From Erythrobacter sp. WG (GTDB lineage Bacteria; Pseudomonadota; Alphaproteobacteria; Sphingomonadales; Sphingomonadaceae): a DNA stretch of 64,000 nt. The notes under the pieces were generated by a model. The model saw only the letters and a list, made by a program, of their open reading frames with translations, ran no database searches and was not told the origin of the DNA. Location of the stretch: contig NZ_JAPFGY010000020.1 in NCBI RefSeq assembly GCF_026586795.1, positions 1 through 64,000 of the forward strand. Direction: 5' to 3'. Position 1 is the first letter of the stretch. Each line of letters begins with the position of its first letter. This document shows, piece after piece, positions 16,080 to 24,893 of the stretch. A program made the position numbers and the translations under genes.

Positions 16080-17087
16080 ATGGCTACCAAAGTCGCCATC
16101 AACGGCTTCGGCCGTATCGGCCGTCTCGTCGCCCGCGCCATCCTCGAGCGCACGGACCACGATCTCGACCTCGTCGCGATCAACGACCTCGCGGACGCCA
16201 AGGCCAATGCGCTGCTGTTTGCCTTCGATTCAGTCCATGGCCGCTTCAACGGCGAAGTAACTGCCGATGGCGACGCAATCATCGTCAATGGCAAGCGCAT
16301 CGCGGTGACCAAGGAGCGCGATCCCGCCAACCTGCCGCACGCCGCCATGGGCGTCGACATCGTGCTCGAGTGCACCGGCTTCTTCCAGTCGGACGAGGCC
16401 TCGCGCCCGCACCTTGCCGCCGGGGCCAAGCGCGTGGTGATCTCCGCGCCCGCGACGGGCGTGTCCAAGACCATCGTCTATGGCGTGAACCATGAAACGC
16501 TGACCGCCGAGGACGTGATCATCTCCAACGCGAGCTGCACCACCAACTGCCTGGCGCCGGTCGCCAAGGTGCTGAACGACGCGATCGGGATCGAGCGCGG
16601 TTTCATGACCACGATCCACTCCTACACCAACGACCAGCGGATGCTCGACCAGATCCACTCGGACCTGCGCCGCGCCCGTGCGGGTGCGCAGAACATGATC
16701 CCGACCACCACCGGCGCCGCCCGCGCGGTCGGCCTGGTTCTGCCCGAACTGAAGGGCAAGCTCGACGGCTCCTCGGTGCGCGTGCCGACCCCGAACGTGT
16801 CGATGGTCGACCTCGTCTTCGTCCCCTCGCGCGACACCACCGCCGAGGAGATCAACGCGGCGCTCAAGGCGGCGGCCGAGGGCCCGATGAAGGGCGTGCT
16901 CGACTACACCGACCAACCGCTCGTCAGCTCGGACTTCAACCACTACCCCGCCTCCTCGACGGTCGACAGCCTCGAGACCTCGGTGATGGAAGGCAAGCTC
17001 GCCCGCGTCGTCAGCTGGTACGACAACGAGTGGGGCTTCTCGAACCGCATGATCGACACCGCCGGGGTGGTGGCGAAGTTCCTGTAA
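16080..17087 (+). CDS. gap: Glyceraldehyde-3-phosphate dehydrogenase, type I
   Basis: 335 residues. Oxidises glyceraldehyde-3-phosphate with NAD and phosphate. Rossmann start [15 protein letters not shown], the active-site Cys in [12 protein letters not shown] and the C-terminal [13 protein letters not shown] are intact. CAGGAGAACCTCCC precedes the ATG. It lies 15 bases after tkt and 148 bases before pgk, the gap being filled by a palindromic repeat. Confidence 0.97.
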   Translation: MATKVAINGFGRIGRLVARAILERTDHDLDLVAINDLADAKANALLFAFDSVHGRFNGEVTADGDAIIVNGKRIAVTKERDPANLPHAAMGVDIVLECTGFFQSDEASRPHLAAGAKRVVISAPATGVSKTIVYGVNHETLTAEDVIISNASCTTNCLAPVAKVLNDAIGIERGFMTTIHSYTNDQRMLDQIHSDLRRARAGAQNMIPTTTGAARAVGLVLPELKGKLDGSSVRVPTPNVSMVDLVFVPSRDTTAEEINAALKAAAEGPMKGVLDYTDQPLVSSDFNHYPASSTVDSLETSVMEGKLARVVSWYDNEWGFSNRMIDTAGVVAKFL

Positions 17088-17092
17088 GCTCA

Positions 17093-17222
17093 TCCTCCCC
17101 TCCAGGGGAGGGGGACCATCCGCAGGATGGTGGAGGGGCACCCGCCACTGTTCGGATCATTCGAGGGTGCCCCTCCACCCCGCGCGTCCCGCGCGCGGTC
17201 CCCCTCCCCCGGTGGGGGAGGA
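17093..17222. repeat. Type A palindromic repeat between gap and pgk
   Basis: About 130 bp beginning TCCTCCCC and ending GGGGAGGA, with paired arms GGACCATCCGCAGGATGGTG and GCCCCTCCACC inside. It fills almost the whole gap-pgk spacer and ends 13 bases before the pgk start, so its GGGGGAGGAACGG end may act as the pgk ribosome-binding region. Confidence 0.75.
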
Positions 17223-17235
17223 ACGGAAGTGAGCG

Positions 17236-18438
17236 ATGCCGAAGTTCAAGACCCTCGATGATCTCCCCGCCGATCTCACCGGCGAGGTCGCGCTTGTCCG
17301 CGTCGATCTGAACCTGCCGATGAAGGACGGCTCGGCGACCGACGTGACCCGGGTCGAGGCGGTCAAGCCCACCATCCTCGAACTCGCCGGGCGCGGGGCC
17401 AAGGTTCTGCTGCTCGCGCATTTCGGCCGGCCCGGCGGGCAGCGTTCCTCCACCCTTTCCACCAGCATGGTGGTGGGCGACGTCGAGCGCGTGCTGGGCG
17501 AGGAGATCATGTTCATCCCCGAGATCGCCGGCCCCGTCGTCGCGCAGTCGGTCGGCATCCTCGGTCCGGGCGATATCGGCCTCCTCGACAACACCCGCTT
17601 CTGGCCGGGCGAGGAGGCGAACGATCCCAACCTTGCCCAGGCGATCGCCGCGCACGGGACGCTCTACGTCAACGACGCCTTCAGCGCCGCGCACCGCGCC
17701 CATGCGACCACGGAAGGCCTCGCGCACTTCCTGCCGGCCTATGCCGGGCGCGCGATGGAGGCCGAACTGAAGGCATTGGATGCCGCCCTCGGCTCGCCGC
17801 AGACGCCGGTCGCCGCCGTGGTCGGGGGCGCCAAGGTCTCGACCAAGCTCGCCGTGCTCGAACATCTGGTCGGCAAGGTCCAGCACCTCATCATCGGCGG
17901 CGGCATGGCCAACACCTTCCTTGCCGCGCGCGGGGTGAATGTCGGCAAGAGCCTGTGCGAGCACGATCTTGCCCCCACCGTCGCCCGCATCATGGACGAG
18001 GCCGATGCGAAGGGCTGCACCGTCCACCTCCCCTATGACGTGGTGGTCGCCAAGGAATTTGCCGCGAATCCGCCGTCCCTCAGGGTCTGCAACGTCCACG
18101 AGGTGGCCGAGGACGAGATGATCCTCGACGTGGGCCCGACGGCAGTCGAGGCGCTCGCCGACGTGCTCAAGACCTGCCGCACTTTGGTGTGGAACGGGCC
18201 GCTCGGCGCCTTCGAGACGCCGCCCTTCGACGCTGCCACCGTGGCGCTGGCGCGCACCGCGGCGGCGCTGACTCTGGAGGGCTCGCTGATCAGCGTCGCG
18301 GGCGGCGGGGACACCGTCGCCGCGCTCGCGCAGGCGGGGGTGACGGACGACGTCACCTATGTCTCGACCGCGGGCGGCGCCTTCCTCGAATGGATGGAAG
18401 GCCGCGTTCTGCCCGGCGTCGCCGCGCTCGAGGCCTGA
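17236..18438 (+). CDS. pgk: Phosphoglycerate kinase
   Basis: 400 residues. Transfers phosphate from 1,3-bisphosphoglycerate to ADP. N-terminal VALVRVDLNLPMKDG, the substrate-site AHFGRPGG, LLDNTRFWPGEE, VVGGAKVSTKL, and the C-terminal nucleotide-binding VAGGGDTVAAL with FLEWMEG are all present. The ribosome site lies in the end of the preceding repeat. The small SnoaL-like gene starts 5 bases after the stop. Confidence 0.96.
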   Translation: MPKFKTLDDLPADLTGEVALVRVDLNLPMKDGSATDVTRVEAVKPTILELAGRGAKVLLLAHFGRPGGQRSSTLSTSMVVGDVERVLGEEIMFIPEIAGPVVAQSVGILGPGDIGLLDNTRFWPGEEANDPNLAQAIAAHGTLYVNDAFSAAHRAHATTEGLAHFLPAYAGRAMEAELKALDAALGSPQTPVAAVVGGAKVSTKLAVLEHLVGKVQHLIIGGGMANTFLAARGVNVGKSLCEHDLAPTVARIMDEADAKGCTVHLPYDVVVAKEFAANPPSLRVCNVHEVAEDEMILDVGPTAVEALADVLKTCRTLVWNGPLGAFETPPFDAATVALARTAAALTLEGSLISVAGGGDTVAALAQAGVTDDVTYVSTAGGAFLEWMEGRVLPGVAALEA

Positions 18439-18443
18439 TCGGC

Positions 18444-18890
18444 ATGGCGGTGAGCGAAGCCGAGATCGAGGCGCTGGCACTGGGCGCGATGCGCGCCTGG
18501 GTGGCGGGCGACGAGAAGGCGATGAAGAAGCTCACCAAGCGCGACTTCATGTGCATGGTCGGCACCCGTCCGCCGCAGCTGCTCGACCGCCCGAGCTTCC
18601 TTGCCGCGATGGCCGAAGGCTTCGCCTGCCGGTCCTTTACCTTCCGCGAGGTGCTGGTGCGCACCCACGGCACTTCGGCGTGGTTCGTCGCCGCCGCCGA
18701 ACTGAAGCTGGGGCTGGGCCGCGAGGAATGGGCGGGGCAGTTCCTCGTCAGCGACCTGTGGAAGCTGGGCAGCTGGGGCGGCAAGCACAAGCTCGCCGAG
18801 CGCAGCATCGCGGTGCTCGATCCGGACGAGGACCGCGCGCGCGCGATCCAGCGGCTTCAGCTGTGGAACAAGGGGGGCAAGCGCCGATGA
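18444..18890 (+). CDS. SnoaL/DUF4440-like small protein
   Basis: 148 residues, soluble, no signal peptide. Pattern of an alpha helix with WVAGDEKAMKKL, then DFMCMVGTRPPQLLDR and alternating strands suggests the NTF2-like (SnoaL/DUF4440) cone fold. Catalytic function is unknown. It sits between pgk and the thioesterase gene and overlaps the latter by ATGA, so it is co-transcribed with the glycolytic genes. Confidence 0.6.
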   Translation: MAVSEAEIEALALGAMRAWVAGDEKAMKKLTKRDFMCMVGTRPPQLLDRPSFLAAMAEGFACRSFTFREVLVRTHGTSAWFVAAAELKLGLGREEWAGQFLVSDLWKLGSWGGKHKLAERSIAVLDPDEDRARAIQRLQLWNKGGKRR

Positions 18891-19339
18891 GCGAGGCGGT
18901 CGAGACCAGCTACGGGATGCTCTCCGTCATGCAGGAGGGCGAGTTCGCCGGGTGGCGTTACTGGCAGGGCGACCCTTACGAGACGCGCTCGGGACCCTTC
19001 TACTATCGCCGCGAAGATGACGGCTCTTACACCAGCGCCTTCCGTGCGGAAGACCGCCACATGAACGGCGGCGGCTTCATGCACGGCGGCTGCCTGATGA
19101 CCTTCGCCGACTTCGCGCTCTTCGCCATCGCGACCGATGTGTTGAATGGCGACCACGCGGTGACGCTCAACCTGTCGGGCGATTTCCTCGGCTCGGTCCC
19201 GCCCGGAGCGCTGGTCGAAGCGCGCGGTGAAGTCACGCGCGGCGGGGGCAAGACGATCTTCGTGCGCGGGTTGGTGACAGGCGACGGGCAGCCGGCGCTG
19301 AGTTTCACCGGGATCATCCGGCGCCTGTCGAAGCGCTGA
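18887..19339 (+). CDS. PaaI-like hotdog-fold thioesterase
   Basis: 150 residues. The hotdog pattern HMNGGGFMHGGCLMTFADFALFA contains the HGG motif and the acidic residue used by the 4HBT/PaaI group to hydrolyse acyl-CoA thioesters. It is followed by a beta-sheet with LNLSGDFLGSVPPGALVEARGEV. The N-terminal ~35 residues (GWRYWQGDP) are an extension. Coupled to the preceding small gene by ATGA. Substrate cannot be inferred. Confidence 0.8.
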   Translation: MSEAVETSYGMLSVMQEGEFAGWRYWQGDPYETRSGPFYYRREDDGSYTSAFRAEDRHMNGGGFMHGGCLMTFADFALFAIATDVLNGDHAVTLNLSGDFLGSVPPGALVEARGEVTRGGGKTIFVRGLVTGDGQPALSFTGIIRRLSKR

Positions 19340-19408
19340 TATCTCGCGCCGGAATCTCGCAGTTGCAGCATCCGCAACGGCTCGCTAAGGCCCGCTCCGA
19401 AGCTGCTG

Positions 19409-19422
19409 TGCATACCTATGCA
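19409..19422. promoter_or_regulatory. Inverted repeat upstream of the aldolase gene
   Basis: TGCATA-CC-TATGCA is a perfect inverted repeat 56 bases before the aldolase ATG, in the 138-base gap after the thioesterase gene. It could be an operator; nothing known matches it. Confidence 0.3.
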
Positions 19423-19477
19423 TAGAGGGCGAGGGGCCGCACCTCACATCACATTCGCGACTTGGAGAACGCTTGCC

Positions 19478-20362
19478 ATGAACACCCAGGAAATGACGAC
19501 CCGCATCGCCACCGGCCAGGGGTTCATCGCCGCGCTCGACCAGTCGGGCGGCTCGACCCCCAAGGCGCTGCGCGGCTACGGGGTGGAGGATTCCGAGTGG
19601 TCGGGTGACGAGGAAATGTTCGCCCAGATCCACGCGATGCGCGCCCGCGTCATCACCGCGCCCTCCTTCGCCAGCGGCAAGGTGATCGGCGCGATCCTGT
19701 TCGAGAAGACGATGGACGGAATGGTCGACGGCAAGACCACCGGCGATGCGCTGAAGGCGCGCGGGATCGTGCCCTTCATCAAGGTCGACGAGGGGCTGGC
19801 CGACGAGGCGGACGGCGTGCAGCTGATGAAGCCGATGGTGAAGCTCGCCGCGCTACTCGAGAAGTCGGTGGCGGCGGGGATGTTCGGCACCAAGATGCGC
19901 TCGGTCATCAAGAGCGCGAACCCCGCCGGGATCGCCGCCGTGGTGGCGCAGCAGTTCGAGGTGGGCGCCGAGATCATCGCCGCCGGGCTCATGCCGATCA
20001 TCGAGCCCGAATACGACATCACCGCCGAAGACCGGGCCGAGGGTGAAGAGATCCTCCTCGCCGAGATCCTGAAGCATCTCGACGCTCTGCCCGAGGGCCA
20101 GCAGGTGATGCTCAAGCTTTCGATCCCCGCGAAGGCCGGTCTCTACACTCCGCTGGTCAGCCACCCCAAGGTGCTGCGCGTCGTGGCGCTGTCGGGCGGC
20201 TTCTCGACCGACGAGGCCTGCGAGCGTCTTGCCCAGAACCCCGGCATGATCGCGAGCTTCAGCCGCGGGCTCTTGCAGGACCTACGCAAGCAGCAGGACG
20301 ACGCCGAGTTCGACGCGGTGCTCGGCAAGGCGATCGACCAGATCGCCTGCGCGAGCGTGTAA
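19478..20362 (+). CDS. fba: Fructose-bisphosphate aldolase, class I (bacterial type)
   Basis: 294 residues. Cleaves or forms fructose 1,6-bisphosphate by Schiff-base chemistry without metal. Matches the short bacterial class I enzymes: ALDQSGGSTPKAL near the start, ILFEKTMDG, FIKVDEGLADE, MPIIEPEYDI, and VMLKLSIPAK, whose first Lys (about residue 213) is the expected Schiff-base lysine. ATG at 19478 is preceded by CTTGGAGAACGC. Its own promoter probably lies in the 138-base spacer. Confidence 0.92.
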   Translation: MNTQEMTTRIATGQGFIAALDQSGGSTPKALRGYGVEDSEWSGDEEMFAQIHAMRARVITAPSFASGKVIGAILFEKTMDGMVDGKTTGDALKARGIVPFIKVDEGLADEADGVQLMKPMVKLAALLEKSVAAGMFGTKMRSVIKSANPAGIAAVVAQQFEVGAEIIAAGLMPIIEPEYDITAEDRAEGEEILLAEILKHLDALPEGQQVMLKLSIPAKAGLYTPLVSHPKVLRVVALSGGFSTDEACERLAQNPGMIASFSRGLLQDLRKQQDDAEFDAVLGKAIDQIACASV

Positions 20363-20366
20363 CGTC

Positions 20367-20771
20367 TCAGCGCGGCTCGTAGACGAAGCGGTAGGCCTCC
20401 CTCGGCGTCGGCGTGCCCGCTTCGGGCGAGGGGTTGCCGGCGACGAGGGCGAACGTGCCGCCGCGGGTGGGGTAGGGCTCGCCTAGGACGAGGTCGCTCG
20501 TCTGGTTCCAGCCCTGACCCTCGATCCGCGTGCGCACCACCAGCCGCCCGGCCCAAACGCACCGCGCGTTGACGGGGCAGCGGCTGTCCTCGACCACCTC
20601 GAGCGGCGTCGCCACGAGGCTGCAGACCGTCACCGGCTGCCCCAGGGCGACCGCGCTGCCGGGTGGCGGGACCGCTGCGCTCTCAGGGCGCGCGGGATCG
20701 GGGATGATCGTGCAGGCCCCCAGCAGGGCGGCGAGCACGGTGGGGGCGAAAAGGCGGGCGTGCTTGGTCAT
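20367..20771 (-). CDS. Putative lipoprotein of unknown function
   Basis: 134 residues. N-terminal signal peptide with a lipobox (ALLGAC, Cys at about residue 20) marks a lipoprotein. The mature part is about 110 residues, with paired cysteines (VCSLVA, EDSRCPVNARC) and a WAGRLVVRTRIEG strand. Similar small secreted proteins with a PxNxxCxWxG core are common but uncharacterised. Transcribed convergently with the aldolase gene and divergently from thiE. Confidence 0.7.
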   Translation of the reverse strand: MTKHARLFAPTVLAALLGACTIIPDPARPESAAVPPPGSAVALGQPVTVCSLVATPLEVVEDSRCPVNARCVWAGRLVVRTRIEGQGWNQTSDLVLGEPYPTRGGTFALVAGNPSPEAGTPTPREAYRFVYEPR

Positions 20772-20850
20772 GCCCCGCTTTGGCGGCCCCGCGCCTGAGT
20801 GCCGCCTGAACAGGTGACAGGCGTGCGACAAGCCACTAGCGAGACGCGCC

Positions 20851-21492
20851 ATGACCCAGACCCAGCTCTACCTCATCTCGCCCCTCGACGTGGGCGGCGA
20901 CTTCCCCCGGCGGCTCGAGCGCGCGCTCGCGGCAGGGGCGCGGCGGCACGGCGATCTCGTCACCGCCTTTCAGTTCCGGGTGAAGAACCTCGACCAGCAC
21001 GAGGCCGCGCGGCTCGCCGAGCCCCTGCAGGCGATCTGCGCGGCGCACGACGTCGCCTTCATCGTCAACGATTCGATGGCGCTGGCGAAGCGCCTCAAGG
21101 CCGACGGGGTGCATCTCGGGCAGGAGGACGGCTCGCCCAAGGAGGCGCGCGAGGCACTGGGGCGCGAGGCGCAGATCGGCGTCACCTGCCACGCCAGCCG
21201 CCACTTGGCGATGGAAGCGGGCGAGGCCGGGGCGGATTACGTCGCCTTCGGGGCGTTCTTCCCCTCCGCCACCAAGGACAAGGGCCCGGATGCCGAGCGC
21301 CCGCTGCCCGAGCTGCTCGCGTGGTGGACTCAGCTCTTCGAGATCCCCTGTGTCGCGATCGGCGGCATCACCCCGCACAACTGCACGCCGCTGGTCGAGG
21401 CTGGCGCGGATTTCCTCGCGGTCAGCCATGCCGTGTGGGGCGGGGACGAGGTCGCCGCGATCGAGGCCTTCGCCGAGGTCATGCGCGGGTGA
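20851..21492 (+). CDS. thiE: Thiamine-phosphate synthase
   Basis: 213 residues. Joins hydroxymethylpyrimidine diphosphate and thiazole phosphate to make thiamine phosphate. The TIM-barrel markers are FQFRVKN (QxRxK motif), FIVNDSMALA, DGVHLGQED, GVTCHAS, DYVAFGAFFPSATK and CVAIGGITP. No thi-box riboswitch is seen upstream, which is unusual for thiamine genes, and no other thi gene is adjacent. Confidence 0.92.
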   Translation: MTQTQLYLISPLDVGGDFPRRLERALAAGARRHGDLVTAFQFRVKNLDQHEAARLAEPLQAICAAHDVAFIVNDSMALAKRLKADGVHLGQEDGSPKEAREALGREAQIGVTCHASRHLAMEAGEAGADYVAFGAFFPSATKDKGPDAERPLPELLAWWTQLFEIPCVAIGGITPHNCTPLVEAGADFLAVSHAVWGGDEVAAIEAFAEVMRG

Positions 21493-21550
21493 CCCCCCTC
21501 CGCGCGCGCGCGGCCAACCTCGGTTAGAGCGCGGCAAGCGGCAAGCGCGG

Positions 21551-22537
21551 ATGCCACCGGCTCCCATCCCTTGCGAGACACGCGTGATCCACGACATCAT
21601 CATCGTCGGCGCCGGCCCCGCCGGCCTCACCGCCGCGCTCTATGCCGCGCGCTTCCTGCGCACGACGCTCGTCATCCACGACAGTTCGGCGCGCGCCGCG
21701 CAGATCCCGCTGACCCGCAACGTGCCCGGCCACGAGGGCGGCATCGCCGGGCCCGAACTGCTCGAGCGCATGACCCGTCATGCCGCGACCTACGGGGCGC
21801 GCTTCCTCGAGGCGCGCGTCACCGGGGCGGCGCGCGAGGGCGGGCTGTTCCGCCTCGCCGATGCAAGTGGCACCATCCACACCGCGCGCGCGGTGATCCT
21901 TGCCACCGGGGTCCGGCACAACCAGCCGCCGCTGCCCGAGGACCTCCACCAGGCCGCAGTCGAGGCTGGCGTGCTGCGCTACTGTCCGATCTGCGACGGC
22001 TTCGAGCACCGGGACGAGCGCATCGCCGTGCTCGGCTGCGACGTGTCCGGCGCGGCTGAGGCGCTGTTCCTCGCGGGCTATTCGGACGACGTGACTTTGC
22101 TGCCGCGCCGCGACGTGGCGCTCAACCCCGAGGAGGAAGCCGATCTCGAACGGGCGGGCATCCATGTGCTGCACGATCCGGTCACGCGCTTCGAGCCGAG
22201 GGAGCGCGAGATCCTGCTCCATTGCGAGGGCCGCGAGGCGCCGCTCGCCTTCGACGTGCTCTACCCCGCGCTCGGCTCCACCCCGAGGAGCGATCTGGCC
22301 GGAGCGCTCGGTCTGGAGCTGACAGGGGAGGGCAAGGCGCCCGGCAATGGCCCTTTCGGCACCGAGGTTCCGGGGCTCTACGTCGCGGGCGATCTCGTCG
22401 AGGGGCTCGACCAGATCAGCGTCGCGATGGGCCACGGCGCCATCGCCGCGACGCGGGCGCACAACTGGCTGCGCGAACGGGACGGCGAGACGGTCGAGGA
22501 GGTGCTCGGCGACGACATCCGCCGCGCCCGGTCCTGA
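21551..22537 (+). CDS. Thioredoxin-reductase-like FAD/NAD(P) oxidoreductase
   Basis: 328 residues from this ATG. FAD-binding GAGPAGLTAALYAAR at the N-terminus, the redox pair in RYCPICDGFEH, an NAD(P) Rossmann segment after it (IAVLGCDVSGAAEA) and the C-terminal GLYVAGDLVEGLDQISVA that closes on FAD. Compared with TrxB, the sequence after the CxxC differs and glutathione/thioredoxin specificity cannot be assigned. GTG at 21584 would give a protein starting directly at the FAD motif and is equally plausible. Lies about 60 bases after thiE. Confidence 0.85.
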   Translation: MPPAPIPCETRVIHDIIIVGAGPAGLTAALYAARFLRTTLVIHDSSARAAQIPLTRNVPGHEGGIAGPELLERMTRHAATYGARFLEARVTGAAREGGLFRLADASGTIHTARAVILATGVRHNQPPLPEDLHQAAVEAGVLRYCPICDGFEHRDERIAVLGCDVSGAAEALFLAGYSDDVTLLPRRDVALNPEEEADLERAGIHVLHDPVTRFEPREREILLHCEGREAPLAFDVLYPALGSTPRSDLAGALGLELTGEGKAPGNGPFGTEVPGLYVAGDLVEGLDQISVAMGHGAIAATRAHNWLRERDGETVEEVLGDDIRRARS

Positions 22538-22559
22538 ACGGCCCTGCGCGGCGCGCAGG

Positions 22560-22985
22560 TCAGCCGATATTGCCGATCCGCGTGCAGACCAGCTTGCTGT
22601 CGGTCCCGTCGGGGTTGAGCTTCTGCAAGGTGTTCTCTCCGCGCACCCGGAAGCGCTGGTCCTTCTTGGGGCCGCGGGTGAAGACCACCTCGGTGCCGCG
22701 CAAAAGGTAGATACCGCGCCCGCCGCCGGGGCTGCGGTAGCTCGAGGCGGTGCTGATCAGGAAGCCTTCCTCCTCGATCGGCTCGAAGGCCGGGCCCCCC
22801 GCGTCGCCGGGCAGGGCGCATTCCCAGGTGCCGTGCGGCAGGATGCCCAGCGTCCCCCCGGTCGGCGCGCCGGGGCGCGGCTGCGGGCGCGAGGCCTTGC
22901 GGTCCTGCGCGTGGCTCTCACCCGGCGCGGCGGCGGCGATCCCGGCGGCAAGGGCGAGGAGGAGGAGCACGGTGCGGGTTCTCAT
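22560..22985 (-). CDS. Secreted protein of unknown function
   Basis: 141 residues with a signal peptide (cleavage near ESHAQ, residue 26), a Pro/Arg-rich stretch, then a compact domain with HGTWECALPGD and a terminal LVCTRIGNIG, giving two cysteines likely to form a disulfide. No domain is recognised. Convergent with the TrxB-like gene and divergent from efp. Confidence 0.65.
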   Translation of the reverse strand: MRTRTVLLLLALAAGIAAAAPGESHAQDRKASRPQPRPGAPTGGTLGILPHGTWECALPGDAGGPAFEPIEEEGFLISTASSYRSPGGGRGIYLLRGTEVVFTRGPKKDQRFRVRGENTLQKLNPDGTDSKLVCTRIGNIG

Positions 22986-23159
22986 GGGCGAATCGATACC
23001 AGCCCCGGGCCTGCCTTGCCATGGAATTAACCCTGTTCCTGCCCCCGCTTGCCGCGCGGGGCGGGCTCGGCTATGGGCGCGCATCATTTGCGGGCGCACC
23101 CCTTGCTGGCGGCGCGCCCTTCCACGCTCTTTCCACTCCCGAAGAAGGCCCATCGCCCC

Positions 23160-23723
23160 ATGAAGATCAGCGGCGTCGATATCCGCCCCGGCAACATTCT
23201 CGAATATGAAGGCGGCATCTGGAAGGTCGCCAAGATCCAGCACACCCAGCCGGGCAAGGGCGGGGCCTATATGCAGGTCGAGATGAAGAACCTGCAGGAC
23301 GGCCGCAAGACCAACGTGCGCTTCCGCAGCGCCGACACGGTTGAGCGCGTGCGGCTCGACACCAAGGACTTCCAGTTCCTCTATGCCGAAGGGGACGATC
23401 TCGTCTTCATGGACAACGACACCTACGAGCAGATCACCCTGCCGGGCGACCTTCTGGGCGATGCACGCCCCTTCCTCCAGGACGGGATGCAGGTGGCGCT
23501 GGAACTGTGGGACGAGAAGCCCATCAGCGTCGAACTGCCCGCGCAGGTCGAGGCCACCATCGTCGAGGCCGATGCCGTGGTGAAGGGACAAACCGCCTCG
23601 TCGAGCTACAAGCCCGCGATCCTCGACAACGGCGTGCGCATCATGGTCCCGCCGCACATCGGCAGCGGCACACGCATCATCGTCGACGTCTACGAGCAGG
23701 CCTATATCGGCAAGGCCGGCTGA
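23160..23723 (+). CDS. efp: Translation elongation factor P
   Basis: 187 residues. Rescues ribosomes stalled on polyproline. Three beta-barrel domains (about 1-65, 66-128, 129-187); the tip loop reads [10 protein letters not shown] with Lys33, the residue that is beta-lysylated in EpmA-type bacteria. The third domain carries [14 protein letters not shown] and the conserved C-terminal [12 protein letters not shown]. The ATG at 23160 matches the family start exactly. Confidence 0.97.
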   Translation: MKISGVDIRPGNILEYEGGIWKVAKIQHTQPGKGGAYMQVEMKNLQDGRKTNVRFRSADTVERVRLDTKDFQFLYAEGDDLVFMDNDTYEQITLPGDLLGDARPFLQDGMQVALELWDEKPISVELPAQVEATIVEADAVVKGQTASSSYKPAILDNGVRIMVPPHIGSGTRIIVDVYEQAYIGKAG

Positions 23724-23738
23724 GCGCCAAGCTCCGAT

Positions 23739-23879
23739 CGTGTCGAGCGAAGTCGAGACACACGGCACCAGCAAGCGCCCAACCGCGTTCGTGCCGAGCC
23801 CCTACCCCGTTCGTGTCGAGCGTAGTCGAGACACAATAGCGCCGTGACACCGCCTCTCGACTGCGCTCGAGGCGAACGG
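23739..23879. repeat. Type B palindromic repeats (one partial, one full) between efp and suhB
   Basis: A partial unit with GTGTCGAGCGAAGTCGAGAC lies at 23741-23762. The full unit is 23807-23879: CCGTTCGTGTCGAGCG...CGCTCGAGGCGAACGG with inverted ends and an inner CGAG/CTCG stem. It ends 15 bases before the suhB start. The same element is at 46499-46564. Confidence 0.75.
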
Positions 23880-23894
23880 CAGAGAGTTGAAACA

Positions 23895-24713
23895 ATGGCA
23901 GCCATATCCGGCCTCATCCGCGTCATGGAGCGCGCCGCGCGCAAGGCGGGCGGGCGTCTGCGGCGCGATTTCGGCGAAGTCGAGCACCTGCAGGTCTCCC
24001 GCAAGGGCCCGGCCGATTTCGTCAGCAAGGCCGATATGCGCGCCGAGCGCACGATCTATGACGAACTTTCCGCCGCCCGTCCGGGCTGGGGCTTCGTCAT
24101 GGAGGAGGCGGGCGTGATCGAGGGCGATCCGGGGATGCCGCGCTGGATCGTCGACCCGCTCGACGGCACCAGCAACTTCCTCCACGGCATCCCGCACTTC
24201 GCCATCTCGATCGCCGCGCAGGAACCGCGCCCTGACGGCAAGGGCTGGGGCGATGTCGTCGCCGGGGTCGTGTATCAGCCGATCACCGACCAGACCTTCT
24301 GGGCGGAGAAATCGCGCGGGGCTTGGCTCCACGATGCGCGCCTGCGCGTCTCGGGCCGCTCGCGGCTCGGCGAGGCGCTGGTCGCGACTGGCATTCCCTT
24401 CGCGGGCCACGGCGATTTTGCGGAGTGGACGCGGATCTTCGGCGCGATCGGCCCCGAGGTCGCGGGTATTCGCCGCTTCGGTTCGGCGGCGCTCGATCTC
24501 GCCTATGTGGCGCAGGGGCGCTTCGACGGCTTCTGGGAAAGCGGCCTTTCCGATTGGGACACGGCGGCCGGCTGCCTGCTGGTGCGCGAGGCGGGCGGCT
24601 TCGTCACCGACTTTCGCGGCCGCTCGGAAGCGATCCACTCGCAGCAACTGCTGGCGGCGAATGACGCGCTGCATTCCAAGCTCCACAAGCTGCTGGCGGG
24701 CGCGCTGCGCTAG
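23895..24713 (+). CDS. suhB: Inositol-1-monophosphatase family protein
   Basis: 272 residues. Mg-dependent phosphatase of the IMPase/SuhB family. The metal-binding motifs are EEAG (about residue 72), WIVDPLDGTSNF and WDTAAGCLLVREAGG, all intact. The N-terminal helix and ADFVSKAD segment also fit. Substrate may be inositol phosphate or another small phosphate; the SuhB antitermination role is known only in E. coli. Preceded by a type B repeat ending close to the start. Confidence 0.9.
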   Translation: MAAISGLIRVMERAARKAGGRLRRDFGEVEHLQVSRKGPADFVSKADMRAERTIYDELSAARPGWGFVMEEAGVIEGDPGMPRWIVDPLDGTSNFLHGIPHFAISIAAQEPRPDGKGWGDVVAGVVYQPITDQTFWAEKSRGAWLHDARLRVSGRSRLGEALVATGIPFAGHGDFAEWTRIFGAIGPEVAGIRRFGSAALDLAYVAQGRFDGFWESGLSDWDTAAGCLLVREAGGFVTDFRGRSEAIHSQQLLAANDALHSKLHKLLAGALR

Positions 24714-24768
24714 GCCGGGGAAGGGTGGGCTTCTTCCTGCGCAAAGTGGTCGCCAGACCTCGGCTTGC

Positions 24769-24812
24769 CCCCCTCCAGACCCCCTCCAGGCCCCCTCTAG
24801 ACCCCCTTCAGG
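24769..24812. repeat. Iterated C-rich tract next to parS
   Basis: Four tandem degenerate units of about 11 bases (CCCCCTCCAGA, CCCCCTCCAGG, CCCCCTCTAGA, CCCCCTTCAGG) immediately precede the parS at 24827. A G-rich tract with repeated GGTCTGGGCGGGG lies beside the other intergenic parS at 53361. Confidence 0.65.
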
Positions 24813-24826
24813 CAGCGCCAAATCGA

Positions 24827-24842
24827 TGTTTCACGTGAAACA
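24827..24842. other. parS centromere site (perfect)
   Basis: TGTTTCACGTGAAACA is the exact 16-bp palindromic ParB site. It lies in the non-coding space between suhB and tRNA-Leu. ParB nucleation here would position the origin domain with ParA. Confidence 0.92.
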
Positions 24843-24893
24843 TCGTTGAAGCGCGGCGGCGACCCGGCTAACAGCGCCCGGCCTGCACCCTGT

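Noticed and set aside
20772-20850. TPP riboswitch before thiE
   Set aside because: No CTGAGA or thi-box pairing is visible and the spacer is only 79 bases.
24769-24812. CRISPR array
   Set aside because: The units are only about 11 bases, without spacers. No cas genes are present in the window.
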